Shown here: piece by piece, positions 1 through 8,341 of the stretch
How the letters are laid out: every line of letters begins with the position of its first letter
Numbering within the stretch: the first letter of the stretch is position 1
NCBI GenBank assembly: GCA_963786805.1
Contig: CAWBAK010000004.1
Location: 558,001 to 622,000 of the forward strand
DNA from: CALGFI01 sp963786805
Lineage (GTDB): Bacteria > Actinomycetota > UBA4738 > HRBIN12
Length of the DNA: 64,000 bases
Direction of reading: 5' to 3'
Program-made: the position numbers and the translations under genes
Notes under the pieces: model-generated
Told to the model about the DNA's origin: nothing
Database searches by the model: none
The model's input: only the letters and a program-made list of their open reading frames with translations

Positions 1-63
1 CCCACCACGGTCGCACGGCGCACAGGCTACCGGGCGGGAGCGTCTCCTCGGTAGCATCCGCAG

Positions 64-644
64 ATGCCGAAGGCGATCACGCGTTGCGAGTGGGCCCCCG
101 TCGACCAGCCGAGATACCTCGCGTATCACGACGAGGAGTGGGGCGTCCCTTCGCACGACGACCGCCACCTGTTCGAGATGCTCGTGCTCGAAGGTGCGCA
201 GGCGGGCCTGTCGTGGTCGACGATCCTGAACAAGCGCGACGGGTACCGGACGGCGTTCGCGAACTTCGACGCCGGCGAAGGTGGCGCGCTTCACGCCGGC
301 CCGGATCGAGCGGCTGATGGGCGATCCCGCGATCGTGCGCAACCGGTTGAAGATCGAGTCGACGGTGAACAACGCCAGAGCGAGTCCTCGAGATACAACG
401 AGAGCTCGGGTCGCTCGACGCATACCTCTGGTCGTTCGTCGACGGTGAGCCGATCGTCGGCCGGTGGAAGCGACTTTCCGACCTGCCGGCGGAAACCGCC
501 GAATCACGCGCGATGAGCAAGGACATGAAACGGCGCGGGTTCCGCTTCGTCGGACCGACCGTATGCTACGCGTTCATGCAGGCCACGGGGATGGTCAACG
601 ACCACGTCGTGTCGTGCTTCCGCTACCGCGAGGTGATGAGGTGA
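64..644 (+). pseudogene. tag: DNA-3-methyladenine glycosylase I (Tag), two frame breaks
   Basis: Tag removes 3-methyladenine from alkylated DNA in base excision repair. The N-terminus is clear: a CEWAP start with the zinc-binding Cys, then YHDEEWGVP and EGAQAGLSWSTIL, the substrate-pocket region of the family. The frame is lost near 274-280 (an extra G) and again near 380-384 (an extra A). Following the correct frames recovers the rest, including RIERLMGDPAIVRNRLKI, WSFVDG, the SKDMKRRGFRFVGPT segment and a normal C-terminal end at 644, so total length is that of intact Tag (about 190 residues). The stop overlaps the next gene's GTG by four bases (GTGA). Either a recent pseudogene or sequencing error; the preserved downstream coding favours error. 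Confidence 0.85.
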
Positions 645-1792
645 ACGCGTTCGACGTCGCGGTGATCGGCGCCGGGATCCATGGCGCGAGCGCGGCGTTC
701 CACCTCGCGAGCCGCGGCGTCTCGACCGTCGTGATCGAACGCACGTCGCCGGCGGGCGGCCCCACGGGACGGTCGAGCGCGATCTGCCGCGCCTACTACA
801 CGAACGCGTTCCTCGCGTCGGTGGCCCGGGACTCGATCGCGATGTTCCGCGACTTCGAGAAGCACACCGGCCACGACGCCGGCTTCCGCGAAACCGGCCT
901 CCTGGTGCTCCACCCGCCCGAAGACGAGTCCACCGTGCGCGAGGTCGTCCCCCGGCTGAACGAACAGGGCATCTCCACCGAGCTGCTGACCCCGGACGAG
1001 GTGCGAGCCGCGTGGCCCGCGTTCGACCTCGAGGGGATCGCGGTCGCGGCGTTCGAGCGCGACGCCGGCCACGCCGACCCGGTCCTGTCCACGCAGGGAC
1101 TGCTCGAGCGGGCTCGCGAGCTCGGCGCCGAGAGCCGGATGCAGACGCGGGTCATCGGGATCGGCCGGGACGGCGGTGCGTGGCGCGTGTCGAACGACGA
1201 CGGCTCGTTCGTGACGGCGGACGCGGTATTGATCGCCGCCGGCCCGTGGACGAAACCGCTTGCCGCGCAGGTCGGTGCGGACCTGCCGCTCACGGTCGAG
1301 CGACACATCGTGGCGACGTTCGCATGGAGCGGCGGACCGCAGATGCCCGCGCACGGCGACCTGCCGAACGGCTACTACTTCCGTCCCGAGGGCGAGGAGC
1401 TGTTCCTCGTCGGGCCGCTCCACCCCGAGCCGACCGTGGATCCCGACGCGTTCAGCGAGCGCGTCCGCTCGGACGAAACCTCGGAGCTCGGGAGCCGTGT
1501 CGTCCGTCGCGTTCCGGGTCTCCAGCAGGCCACGTCGCGCGGCGGGTGGGCGAGCCTGTACGACGTCTCGCCGGACTGGCAGCCGGTGATCGGCGAGATC
1601 GCCGAGGGGGTGTTCGTCGACGCGGGGACGAGCGGGCATGGCTTCAAGCTCGCGCCGGCGCTCGGGAGGCATCTCGCGGACCTGGTGACCGGCGCCGAGG
1701 TCGACCCGGGGCTCGAGCAGTTCCATCCGCGGCGGTTCTCCGAGAAGGTGGCGTTGCGGTCCGGCTACGGAGACGCGCGGATCCTCGGCTAG
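641..1792 (+). CDS. FAD-dependent oxidoreductase, DAO (glycine/sarcosine oxidase-like) family
   Basis: 383-residue flavoprotein of the DAO superfamily, which oxidises amines such as glycine, sarcosine or D-amino acids. The N-terminal dinucleotide-binding motif VIGAGIHGASAAFHLASRG follows the start almost directly, an acidic/Arg end to the second strand (VVIER) is present, and the C-terminal FAD-closing motif GVFVDAGTSGHGFKLAPALG is intact. The GTG at 641 is chosen because it places the Rossmann motif at the N-terminus and overlaps the tag stop as GTGA; longer upstream reading is shadow of tag. The substrate cannot be told from sequence. The gene converges on proline dehydrogenase, so both neighbours may serve amino acid catabolism, but they are not one operon. 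Confidence 0.9.
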   Translation: MNAFDVAVIGAGIHGASAAFHLASRGVSTVVIERTSPAGGPTGRSSAICRAYYTNAFLASVARDSIAMFRDFEKHTGHDAGFRETGLLVLHPPEDESTVREVVPRLNEQGISTELLTPDEVRAAWPAFDLEGIAVAAFERDAGHADPVLSTQGLLERARELGAESRMQTRVIGIGRDGGAWRVSNDDGSFVTADAVLIAAGPWTKPLAAQVGADLPLTVERHIVATFAWSGGPQMPAHGDLPNGYYFRPEGEELFLVGPLHPEPTVDPDAFSERVRSDETSELGSRVVRRVPGLQQATSRGGWASLYDVSPDWQPVIGEIAEGVFVDAGTSGHGFKLAPALGRHLADLVTGAEVDPGLEQFHPRRFSEKVALRSGYGDARILG

Positions 1793-1829
1793 CGCGTCGA
1801 CACGCACGGTCACGACGAACCGCGGAGCC

Positions 1830-2750
1830 TCAGCCGCGTGCGACGAGGTTCCGGAGCGCGAGCAGGATGTTCTTCGTCGGGTTCTCGGCGATCCGACGCA
1901 TGAACCACGGGTACCAGTACGTGCCGTACGCGATCAGCGAGCGTGCCTTGTATCCCGCGGCGGCCATCCGGAGCAGGTCGTTCTGCCGGATGCCGTAGAG
2001 CATGTGCACCTCGAAGCCCTCGTGGCCGCCGAGGTCGGCCTCGATCGTGCGGATGAGCTCGACGTCGTGCGTACCGAGCGCCAGCCGGCCGGCCGGACCT
2101 TTCCTCGTGAGGATCAAGAGCGCGAGTCGCCGGTACGCCTCGGAGATCGCCGCGCGGGAGCGGAACACGATCTCGTCCGGCTCGCGGTAGGCGCCCTTCA
2201 CGAGCCGGATCGTCGGGTCGAGCGGCATCAGGTCGTCGAGATCGCGCGCCGTGCGTTTCAGGTACGCCTGCAGGCAGACCCCGACGTTCGTGTTCCCGGT
2301 TCGCAGCTTCCGGTAAAGCTCGAGGGTCCCGTCGACGTACGGCGCGGACTCCATGTCGAGCCAGAGCCAGTTGTCGTGTTCGGCGGCCTTGGCGGCCAGC
2401 TCCTCGAGGTTGGCGAGCGTCGTTTCAGGATCGAGATCGAGCCCGAGATGCGTCGGCTTGACCGAGACCTCGGTGTCGAGCCCCGCCGCGGCGATGCGGT
2501 CGAATACCGCGAGGTAGTGCTCCATCACCGCCCGCGCTTCGGACCGATCGTTCACGTTCTCTCCGAGGGCGGTGAACATCGTGGGAAGGCTCCGCTCCCC
2601 CAGACGCCGGGCCGCATCGAGCGCGTCGTCGAGGGTCTCCCCCGGCATGAACCGGGCGACGCTGCGGCGAACGAACCGGTATCGCGGCAGGTGCTCGCGC
2701 AGCCACCGGTTGTCCGCCGCCCAGAGGATCGCGGTGCGAGTGACCGTCAT
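1830..2750 (-). CDS. Proline dehydrogenase
   Basis: 306-residue monofunctional proline dehydrogenase (flavin-dependent oxidation of proline to pyrroline-5-carboxylate). The TIM-barrel motifs are all present: VSVKPTHLG at about 95-103, LWLDMES at 129-135, LVKGAYREP at 183-191, GTHD at 226-229 and the C-terminal YGTYWYPWFMRRIAEN at 275-290, whose paired Arg residues bind the proline carboxylate. Length fits the short bacterial enzymes rather than bifunctional PutA. No P5C dehydrogenase gene is visible in the window. A start at 2750 is supported by the N-terminal helical region typical of the family. Confidence 0.95.
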   Translation of the reverse strand: MTVTRTAILWAADNRWLREHLPRYRFVRRSVARFMPGETLDDALDAARRLGERSLPTMFTALGENVNDRSEARAVMEHYLAVFDRIAAAGLDTEVSVKPTHLGLDLDPETTLANLEELAAKAAEHDNWLWLDMESAPYVDGTLELYRKLRTGNTNVGVCLQAYLKRTARDLDDLMPLDPTIRLVKGAYREPDEIVFRSRAAISEAYRRLALLILTRKGPAGRLALGTHDVELIRTIEADLGGHEGFEVHMLYGIRQNDLLRMAAAGYKARSLIAYGTYWYPWFMRRIAENPTKNILLALRNLVARG

Positions 2751-2808
2751 CGTCCGTGCGAGTGAACACCATCCGGGCCTGCGCGGGCCACTCGGCCGCC
2801 GAGCGGTC

Positions 2809-3195
2809 TTACCGGGAAGGGTTGATCACCTCTTCCTTCCTCGCAACGATGGCGGCGAGGACTTCCTGCTTCTCGCGCTCCGGCACCTTGAAGTGGTCGA
2901 GTGCGGCGGCGATCTCGGCTCCGACCTCGTCGAACTCGTCCGAGGTGATGTGGAGATCCTCGTGTGCCTCGCCCATGTCCTTGCCCGTGTACTGGAAGGG
3001 TCCACCGGCCGTCTGGCAGAGCCAGAGCGTCCGCATGAACTTGAGTCCCGGCAGTTGGCCCGTTCCGTTCCACTCCTTCAGAGCCGGATTCACATTGAGC
3101 TTGGGGTTCTTGACGATCTCGTCGCTGAAACGGTCGACGACCATCGCGATCGCGTTGACCCCCCCGATCCGCTCGTACAGGCTCTGCTCCGCCAT
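2809..3195 (-). CDS. Truncated haemoglobin, group I (TrHbN-like)
   Basis: 128-residue 2-on-2 globin. YERIGG at 7-12 is the conserved AB-loop start; FQYTGKDMGEAHEDLHIT at about 67-84 carries the F-helix region with the probable haem-ligating His78. Such proteins bind O2 and NO and often detoxify NO. The start at 3195 is chosen because a strong GGAAGGGGAG ribosome site lies just upstream; a longer reading to 3249 adds a basic, atypical leader. The gene is divergent from the DUF2391 membrane protein gene at 3297. Confidence 0.93.
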   Translation of the reverse strand: MAEQSLYERIGGVNAIAMVVDRFSDEIVKNPKLNVNPALKEWNGTGQLPGLKFMRTLWLCQTAGGPFQYTGKDMGEAHEDLHITSDEFDEVGAEIAAALDHFKVPEREKQEVLAAIVARKEEVINPSR

Positions 3196-3296
3196 CGCTC
3201 CCCTTCCCGAGCGGCATCCCAACGGGATCCACCCCCGCAGACGTCGCACTCCTTCGCGAGGTCTACGGACGGGCTCCCCTGTGAGATGGTTCCGCG

Positions 3297-4100
3297 GTGG
3301 CGGAGAAGGCGACGTCGGCCGAGGACGTGATGCGCGGCGTGGCAGGTGGCGCCATCCTCGGGGTTCCCCTGCTCTACACGCAGGAAACGTGGTTGCACGG
3401 GCGGAGCGTGACTCCTCTGTTGATCCTTGCAGGGCTGACCGCCGCGTTCGGCGTGAACATCGCGCTCTCGCACTTCGTGGGGTTCCGGCCGGGTCGGACC
3501 CAGCGTCCGACGGAGGACGCCGTCGTCGGGATGGGCCTTTCCCTGCTGGTCGCCGTCGTCCTGCTCGTGCTGCTCGACCGGGTGGGGCGTGGGACCTCGC
3601 TGGAGAACGTCGTGGGCGTGACCGCCCTGAGCGCGATCCCCGTGAGCCTGGGCTTCGCCGTCGGGGCAGCCCTCGCGCCGAAGAGCGGCGGCGAGAAGTC
3701 CGAGGAGATCCCGGGCGGCGGCGGCGACCTGCTGGTGGCGGCGGCCGGCGCGCTCGTGTTCGCCCTGAACATCGCCCCGACCGAGGAGCCGATCCTGCTG
3801 GCGGCCGAGCTGGACGGCGTGCGCCTGGGTCTGCTCGTCGTCGCGTCGTTGGTGCTTCCCTACCTCATGGTCTTCTACGCGGAGTTCGGAGGAAGGGAGA
3901 AGCGCGTCGCGAGCGACGGCGCGACCCAAGGCCCGCTCACCGAGACGCTTCTTGCGTACGTGGTGGCGTTCATCGTGTCCGCGGCGATGCTCGCGCTGTT
4001 CGGCCGCGTCGACGCCGTGGATGGCGCCGAGATGGCGAAGGTGGTCACGCTCGCGTTCCCGGCCTCGATCGGGGCTGCGCTCGGGCGGTTGCTCATATGA
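3297..4100 (+). CDS. DUF2391 / TIGR02587 family integral membrane protein
   Basis: 267-residue membrane protein with about seven hydrophobic segments. The motifs PLLYTQETW near residue 25, the NIAPTEEP segment near 160 and the following VLPYLMVFYAEFGG are those I associate with the TIGR02587 family, whose function is unknown. It starts with GTG. Its stop overlaps the ATG of the next gene (ATGA at 4097-4100), which matches the usual pairing of this family with TIGR02588 proteins, suggesting a two-component membrane complex. Confidence 0.85.
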   Translation: MAEKATSAEDVMRGVAGGAILGVPLLYTQETWLHGRSVTPLLILAGLTAAFGVNIALSHFVGFRPGRTQRPTEDAVVGMGLSLLVAVVLLVLLDRVGRGTSLENVVGVTALSAIPVSLGFAVGAALAPKSGGEKSEEIPGGGGDLLVAAAGALVFALNIAPTEEPILLAAELDGVRLGLLVVASLVLPYLMVFYAEFGGREKRVASDGATQGPLTETLLAYVVAFIVSAAMLALFGRVDAVDGAEMAKVVTLAFPASIGAALGRLLI

Positions 4101-4496
4101 CCGCGAAGCGTGCCTCCGGAAGCCGCGGCATCATGCGGGAGCGGACCCCGCTCGAGTGGACGCTCTTGGCGGTCTCGCTCGCCGCAACCCTTGCCGTGGT
4201 CGCGGTGCTGGTGATGAGCGGGCTCACGGGACCACGTGGCCCGGCGGACCTTCGCGTGACCGTCGCCGACGATCGGCGAGCCCGCCAGCGGGGGACGTCC
4301 CCTCGAGGTCACCGTCACGAACGTCGGCGGGACCAGCGCAGGCAACGTCATCGTCGAGGTGACCGTCGGCGACGTCACGCGTGAGCTGAACGTCGACCTG
4401 GTGGCGAAAGGCGACACGGAATCCGCGACGGTCGTCTTCCCTGCCGGCGCGACCGACGAGCCCCACGCCGAAGTCGTGAGCTACACGAACCCCTGA
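4097..4496 (+). pseudogene. TIGR02588 family membrane-anchored protein, one frame break
   Basis: The partner of TIGR02587. The N-terminal part has a short basic region (RERTPLEWTLL) and one membrane helix of about 20 residues. The frame then breaks near 4262-4272 by one extra base. In the shifted frame the expected extracytoplasmic beta domain follows (LEVTVTNVGGTSAGNVIVEV, then DTESATVVFPAG) and ends in SYTNP at 4496. Reconstructed length is about 132 residues, normal for the family. The intact downstream coding suggests sequencing error rather than loss of function. Confidence 0.8.
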
Positions 4497-4512
4497 GTTC
4501 TCGCGGCGACGG

Positions 4513-5001
4513 TCAGCGGGGCGAGCGGGAGTTACGGATCCGTCGCGACACCGGGAGCGCGTACCAGAACCACCCATACGTGAGGACGAGGGATCCGCCG
4601 ACGATCGTCGCGGTGACCGTCCCGAACAGGACGTCGAACACCATGAAGACCGAGCCGGTCATGGCGAGCGCGAGGAACAGGATGCCGCCGGCGGCCAGAT
4701 GATCCTGGGTGATGATCATCTCCTTCTTGTCGGACGCCGTCTCCTCTTCCAGTCTCCGGAATCGATGTCGATGGTAGGCCGCCGGCCCGATCAGCAGCGC
4801 CGACGCCACGGCTGCGCAACCGAGTGAGACCGCGTACACGGCCCGTCCGAGATCGTCGGCCTCCACGAACCCGCTGTTGAAGGGGAGGATCAACAGGAAC
4901 GCGAACAGCACCTGCACGCCGGGGATGGCGATGCGCAGCTCGTTCAGGAGCTCGATCAGCTTGCGATTGAGCCGCTCTTTCTCTTGCTCCTCGTCGCCCA
5001 T
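4513..5001 (-). CDS. DUF6328 family membrane protein
   Basis: About 162 residues with four hydrophobic segments. The start region (EEQEKERLNRKLIELLNEL) is a charged helix leading into RIAIPGVQVLFAFLL, a pattern I recognise from DUF6328 proteins of actinobacteria. Function is unknown. A short His/Arg-rich cytoplasmic loop (HRHRFRRLEE) lies in the middle. The ATG at 5001 is preferred to the longer reading to 5052, which adds an Arg-rich leader without family resemblance. It converges on the TIGR02588 gene with a 16-base gap. Confidence 0.75.
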   Translation of the reverse strand: MGDEEQEKERLNRKLIELLNELRIAIPGVQVLFAFLLILPFNSGFVEADDLGRAVYAVSLGCAAVASALLIGPAAYHRHRFRRLEEETASDKKEMIITQDHLAAGGILFLALAMTGSVFMVFDVLFGTVTATIVGGSLVLTYGWFWYALPVSRRIRNSRSPR

Positions 5002-5076
5002 CACGGGGACCCTACCCAGGCGAAGCGCTCGCACACCAGACCGGAGCGCCACGGTCAGGCATCCACACGGCTTGGG

Positions 5077-5997
5077 CTACGGAGTGCGAGCCACTTTCGG
5101 CTGGGGCTTGCTCTCGGGAACGCGAACGAGGCCCTCCGATCGCGACTCCCCGATCGCCAGTTCGACCGTAACGGCGAGCCCAAGGTGCAGGGCCAGCGAC
5201 GAGAGGGAGGACCACAAGAGGAGCGCGATGACCGAGAGCAACGGCCCGTAGGCGGCGTTGCTGCTCAGCGAGAAGTACAGACCGAGTGCGAGGCTGAACA
5301 GGAACCAGAGCGCGACCGCCGCCGCCGTACCGGTAGCGAGCGCCCCAGGAGAGCCGACGCGTTCTCGCGGCGCCGTTCGGAACAAGAGGTAGATGCCGAC
5401 GGCCGCCACCGCAACCCCCAGGGGCCAGCGCGCTACGGTCCAGACCGTGAGCGCCGCACCCTCCCAGCCGATGCCCTCGGAGATCGCTCGGCCGCCGGCG
5501 AGCGCGAGCCCCCCAGCCCCCAGGAGCACCCCCGCGGACAGCGCGAGCACGAACGCGACGCCGTAGCGCTTCGCGAAGGGTCGATCGTCGGACCGGCCAG
5601 CGAGCCTGTCGGCGGATCGCTCGACCTGCGCCATCGCCAACGTGCCCGCTAACAGCGCGGCCAGCAGCCCAACGACCATCGCCGTCGTCCCTCCGTTGGC
5701 GCCCTGACGTGCCGCCTCTTTCAGCAGCTGGCCGGACGGCCCAGGAGAAAGCGTGTCGGCCATCTGCCCGACGATGCCTCGTACCCGCGGCAGGTCGAAC
5801 GCGCTGGCCAGGCCCACCAGCCCGATGAAGCCGGAGATCAGCACGAACATCGACTGGTAGGCGAGCGCCCGGACGTGACTCGCGCCGTCGGCCTCCCGGA
5901 GCCGCATCACGGAGGCTCTCGCGAGCTCACCCGGGCCACGGCGGCGGATCGCTCGCCACGCCGCGCCGAAGCCCCGCTCCTTCTTCGTCACGTCCAT
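5077..5997 (-). CDS. YihY/BrkB family inner membrane protein
   Basis: 306 residues. A cytoplasmic N-terminus is followed by HVRALAYQSMFVLISGF, the first helix of the YihY/BrkB fold, and five more membrane helices; the late segment YGPLLSVIALLLWSSLSSLALHLG matches the family signature. The family was once misnamed ribonuclease BN; transport or envelope roles are suggested but unproven. A second member sits at 31216, so the genome has at least two divergent copies. The C-terminus is a short charged cytoplasmic tail. Confidence 0.88.
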   Translation of the reverse strand: MDVTKKERGFGAAWRAIRRRGPGELARASVMRLREADGASHVRALAYQSMFVLISGFIGLVGLASAFDLPRVRGIVGQMADTLSPGPSGQLLKEAARQGANGGTTAMVVGLLAALLAGTLAMAQVERSADRLAGRSDDRPFAKRYGVAFVLALSAGVLLGAGGLALAGGRAISEGIGWEGAALTVWTVARWPLGVAVAAVGIYLLFRTAPRERVGSPGALATGTAAAVALWFLFSLALGLYFSLSSNAAYGPLLSVIALLLWSSLSSLALHLGLAVTVELAIGESRSEGLVRVPESKPQPKVARTP

Positions 5998-6051
5998 GCT
6001 CTGAGAACTCCGCGGCGGGTCAGGCCGCCTCTCTGCTCGAGCCGTCCTGAG

Positions 6052-6234
6052 CTAGTTGAAGATGCTGACGCCACCCGGTCCCACGAGGAGTCCGAGAACG
6101 ATGAGGACGACTCCGGCGACGACCGATCCCCTGACGAGTGCCACGATGCCGGCGATCACGAGGATGGCCGCCAGGATCCACAGGATGTTGTCCGCGCCGC
6201 CCTTGGCGGCGAGCATCCCGAGCGCTCCGAGCAT
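6052..6234 (-). CDS. GPGG-motif small membrane protein
   Basis: 60-residue protein with two hydrophobic helices and the C-terminal motif LVGPGGVSIFN. I recognise this as the small actinobacterial family named for its GPGG motif; its function is unknown. The ATG at 6234 is chosen over 6249 because GGGAGG lies five bases before it, whereas the upstream ATG is part of that ribosome site. It belongs to a run of tiny proteins between 6.0 and 7.0 kb. Confidence 0.8.
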   Translation of the reverse strand: MLGALGMLAAKGGADNILWILAAILVIAGIVALVRGSVVAGVVLIVLGLLVGPGGVSIFN

Positions 6235-6299
6235 GTTGCCTCCCTTCATCCCTTCGGAAACGATATAGATGTGCCGACTGTCGGTGTACCTTGGTACCG

Positions 6300-6518
6300 A
6301 TGGGCGACACCGACTCGACGACCTGCCCGATCTGCGGCAAGGGAACGCTGCGTACGGTCGAGTTCGGAGACCAGCAGCCCGACAGCCGTCAGATGCAGAC
6401 CTTCACATGCGGCCACGAGGTCGAAGGCGGCCGGCTCGAGAGCGCCGATGCCGAAGGGATGGACGTCGAGCGCCGCACGTCGGAAGAGACGGTCACGCCC
6501 GTCGACGACGAGAACTAA
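6300..6518 (+). CDS. Small zinc-ribbon-like protein
   Basis: 72 residues. An N-terminal CPICGKGTL pair of cysteines and a later Cys-Gly-His (about residue 43) could bind one metal ion in a ribbon fold; the rest is acidic and probably disordered. No named family is recognised. It is divergent from the GPGG-motif gene with 65 bases between starts. Coding is supported by the ordered Cys pattern and by the lack of a better frame, but expression is inferred only. Confidence 0.55.
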   Translation: MGDTDSTTCPICGKGTLRTVEFGDQQPDSRQMQTFTCGHEVEGGRLESADAEGMDVERRTSEETVTPVDDEN

Positions 6519-6546
6519 GTGCCTCAGCTTCCGTAGTTGGCTTCGT

Positions 6547-6639
6547 TCAGGCGCGCCTCATGAAGTAGAAGATCGCGAACACGATCAGAACAACGACGAG
6601 GATGCCGACGATGCCGAGCCCTCCGACGGCCGCAAGCAT
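6547..6639 (-). CDS. 30-residue single-helix membrane protein
   Basis: A very short reading frame coding for one hydrophobic helix (VGGLGIVGILVVVLIVFAIF) ending in MRRA, which would orient the C-terminus inward. A strong GGAAGGGAGG ribosome site sits at the right distance before the ATG at 6639. No homolog is recognised. The ribosome site and the uniform hydrophobicity make it a credible small membrane protein, similar in style to its neighbours. Confidence 0.55.
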   Translation of the reverse strand: MLAAVGGLGIVGILVVVLIVFAIFYFMRRA

Positions 6640-6727
6640 GCTTTTCCTCCCTTCCACGCCCAACGCAGGGCATCCGCCTTCAGGCTAGTCGTGCTTGTGC
6701 CATGATCGGTTGTCCGCCCCGGCCCGG

Positions 6728-7003
6728 TTAGGGCGTGCCCGAGTCCCGGTGCTCCTGGACGCGCTCTTGTCCCGTCGGCGTGTTCTGGATGCTGTCGACG
6801 GTCGTCGAGCTCCTCCGGCTACCCATCGCGAAGATGGCGATCCCGATCAACAGGACGATGATCCCCACGACGAGAAGGATCGTGCCCGCGGTGTTGATGT
6901 TGAACCCGCTCGTTTCGACGGTGACCGCGAACGACAGGATCGCGCCGATCACACCCAGCACGATGCCGAACGCGATGAGTCCGGTTCCTGTGCCTCTGTT
7001 CAT
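6728..7003 (-). CDS. DUF6458-like small membrane protein
   Basis: 91 residues with two hydrophobic helices (GLIAFGIVLGVIGAILSFAV and TILLVVGIIVLLIGIAIF) joined by a loop with VETSGFNINTAG, resembling the DUF6458 pattern. The C-terminus is polar and acidic. Start chosen at the MNRGTG methionine, as in relatives; the longer reading to 7060 adds an unrelated leader. Function unknown. Confidence 0.7.
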   Translation of the reverse strand: MNRGTGTGLIAFGIVLGVIGAILSFAVTVETSGFNINTAGTILLVVGIIVLLIGIAIFAMGSRRSSTTVDSIQNTPTGQERVQEHRDSGTP

Positions 7004-7085
7004 GGTCTTGAGAGTATTCCCCGAACGCGGTGCATTCAATCGCGCGATCCGTGCGAACACCGGGTCAACCCACGACTTCTGTGCG

Positions 7086-7159
7086 TGGAGGTGAGGGGAT
7101 TTGAACCCCTGACCCCTGCCGTGCGAAGGCAGTGCTCTACCGGACTGAGCTACACCCCC
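7086..7159 (-). tRNA. tRNA-Ala (anticodon CGC)
   Basis: The reverse strand folds into a full cloverleaf: acceptor GGGGGTG/CACCTCC, D arm with GCTC/GAGC, anticodon stem CTGCC/GGCAG with loop TTCGCAC (anticodon CGC), and T arm AGGGG-TTCAAAT-CCCCT. The acceptor contains a G3:U70 wobble, the known identity element for alanyl-tRNA synthetase, which independently confirms alanine. No CCA is encoded. Confidence 0.97.
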
Positions 7160-7192
7160 GGAGCGAGGCGCCAGCGTACCAGCGCGATCTGG

Positions 7193-7687
7193 CTAGATCG
7201 GCGGCGGAGGCGGCGCGGGAGATGGCGGTGCGGGAGGTGGAGGTGAGGGCGCGGGTGGCGCCGAAGGCGTTGCGCCGCTCAACGCTTGGGTCATCTGGGC
7301 GAAGTCCTCGCGCCACGGCCGCGCGAAGTTCATCCGGATCGGCTTGGCGTCCCCCGGCCGTTGGTACTTGAACCAGCTCCAGGTCGCCGCGGGCGTGGCC
7401 TCCGAGATCGAGACCGAGGAGCGAGGATCGGACCACGCCACCTTGCCCGTCGGGCGGGAGCTCATCATCGACAGTCCCATGAAGATCACCCGCCGGTCGG
7501 TCACCCACACGAAGTAGTAGCGGACGCCCGCGACGAGCATCCCGATCAGCCCGAACAACCCGGACAGCCAGAGCGGGTTCGGTCCGCTCGCACCGGATGC
7601 ACCCGCGACGAGCTGCTCGCCCGGCTCGAGATGCTGCTGCACGGCGTCCTCGAACTGCTTGCGCACCGTCTCCCGTCGAACCGCCAT
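7193..7687 (-). CDS. Hypothetical protein with one membrane segment and proline-rich tail
   Basis: 164 residues. A charged N-terminal region (RRETVRKQFEDAVQQHLEPGEQLVAG) precedes a hydrophobic segment (LWLSGLFGLIGMLVAGVRYYFVW), then VTDRRVIFMGLS, a strand pattern like bacterial PH-type domains, where such membrane-proximal TDRRVI motifs are common. The last 25 residues are almost only Pro, Ala and Ser. The ATG at 7687 follows an AAGGAGGAG ribosome site that contains the upstream gene's stop, so it is probably cotranscribed with the translin-family gene. Confidence 0.65.
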   Translation of the reverse strand: MAVRRETVRKQFEDAVQQHLEPGEQLVAGASGASGPNPLWLSGLFGLIGMLVAGVRYYFVWVTDRRVIFMGLSMMSSRPTGKVAWSDPRSSVSISEATPAATWSWFKYQRPGDAKPIRMNFARPWREDFAQMTQALSGATPSAPPAPSPPPPAPPSPAPPPPPI

Positions 7688-7689
7688 CG

Positions 7690-8331
7690 CTACTCCTCCT
7701 TGTTCAATACCTCGCGCGCGTGCCGCTCGAGGGCATCGTGCAGGTCCTGCGAGACCCGCGCAACCGAGAGGTCCCCGCGGGTCTTCTCGATCAGGCTCCG
7801 GGCGATGTCCGTCGTCCTTCGCAGGTTCCCGGTGATCGCGTCCGGATAGTCCATCGTGACGAGCACGGCGTACAGGTCGTCCATCGCGGAAAGGACCGCC
7901 TCGCCGTCGGCGACCTTCCCGTGCCGCAGGAGGTCGAGGATGTGCCGGCGTGCCTCGCCGATCGCTTCGGCCATCCCGTTCAGGTAGGGAGCGTCCTCGA
8001 CGCCGATCTCCTCGGGGGTCGGGATCCGATCGGAGCGGGTGACGACGGCCTCGGTGATCTTCGCTTCCGCGTATTCCTTCTGTGCGTCCTGGAGGTAGCC
8101 GGCGAACCGGATCTCCGGGTGCTCTCCGACGGCTTCGAGGCCGGCGTCGAGCGAGGCCTTGGCGTCCTCCATCAGCTTGTGCGCCAGGTCGAGCTCGCCG
8201 CGGTGGATCGCGCGGATCGCGTTCGCGCACGAGCGGATCGCGGCGCGGGAGGCGGGAAGCGCGCGTTCGCGCGCCTGCATCGTCGTATCGAAACGGCGAC
8301 GGATCTGCTCCGGGAGATCGCCGAGGTTCAC
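7690..8331 (-). CDS. Translin-family (COG2178-like) protein
   Basis: 213 residues, all helical. The C-terminal stretch NLRRTTDIARSLIEKTRGDL (about 178-197) is the hallmark translin helix, and the preceding YLNGMAEAIGEARRHILDLL and MDDLYAVLVTMDYPDAIT segments match the rest of the fold. Translins form octameric barrels that bind nucleic acid; in eukaryotes translin-TRAX is the C3PO ribonuclease, and simpler homologs are best known from archaea. GTG at 8331 is the first start after the upstream gene's stop and gives the expected N-terminus; no strong ribosome site is seen. It lies directly after the GlpR/SepX-like gene on the same strand. Confidence 0.72.
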   Translation of the reverse strand: MNLGDLPEQIRRRFDTTMQARERALPASRAAIRSCANAIRAIHRGELDLAHKLMEDAKASLDAGLEAVGEHPEIRFAGYLQDAQKEYAEAKITEAVVTRSDRIPTPEEIGVEDAPYLNGMAEAIGEARRHILDLLRHGKVADGEAVLSAMDDLYAVLVTMDYPDAITGNLRRTTDIARSLIEKTRGDLSVARVSQDLHDALERHAREVLNKEE

Positions 8332-8341
8332 GAGCGGCAGA

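Noticed and set aside
5002..5040. GTGT-N15-GGGTAG before the DUF6328 gene (minus strand)
   Set aside because: The -10 word is about a dozen bases from the ATG, needing a leaderless message, and it is far from the SigF cluster. Too weak to list as a promoter.
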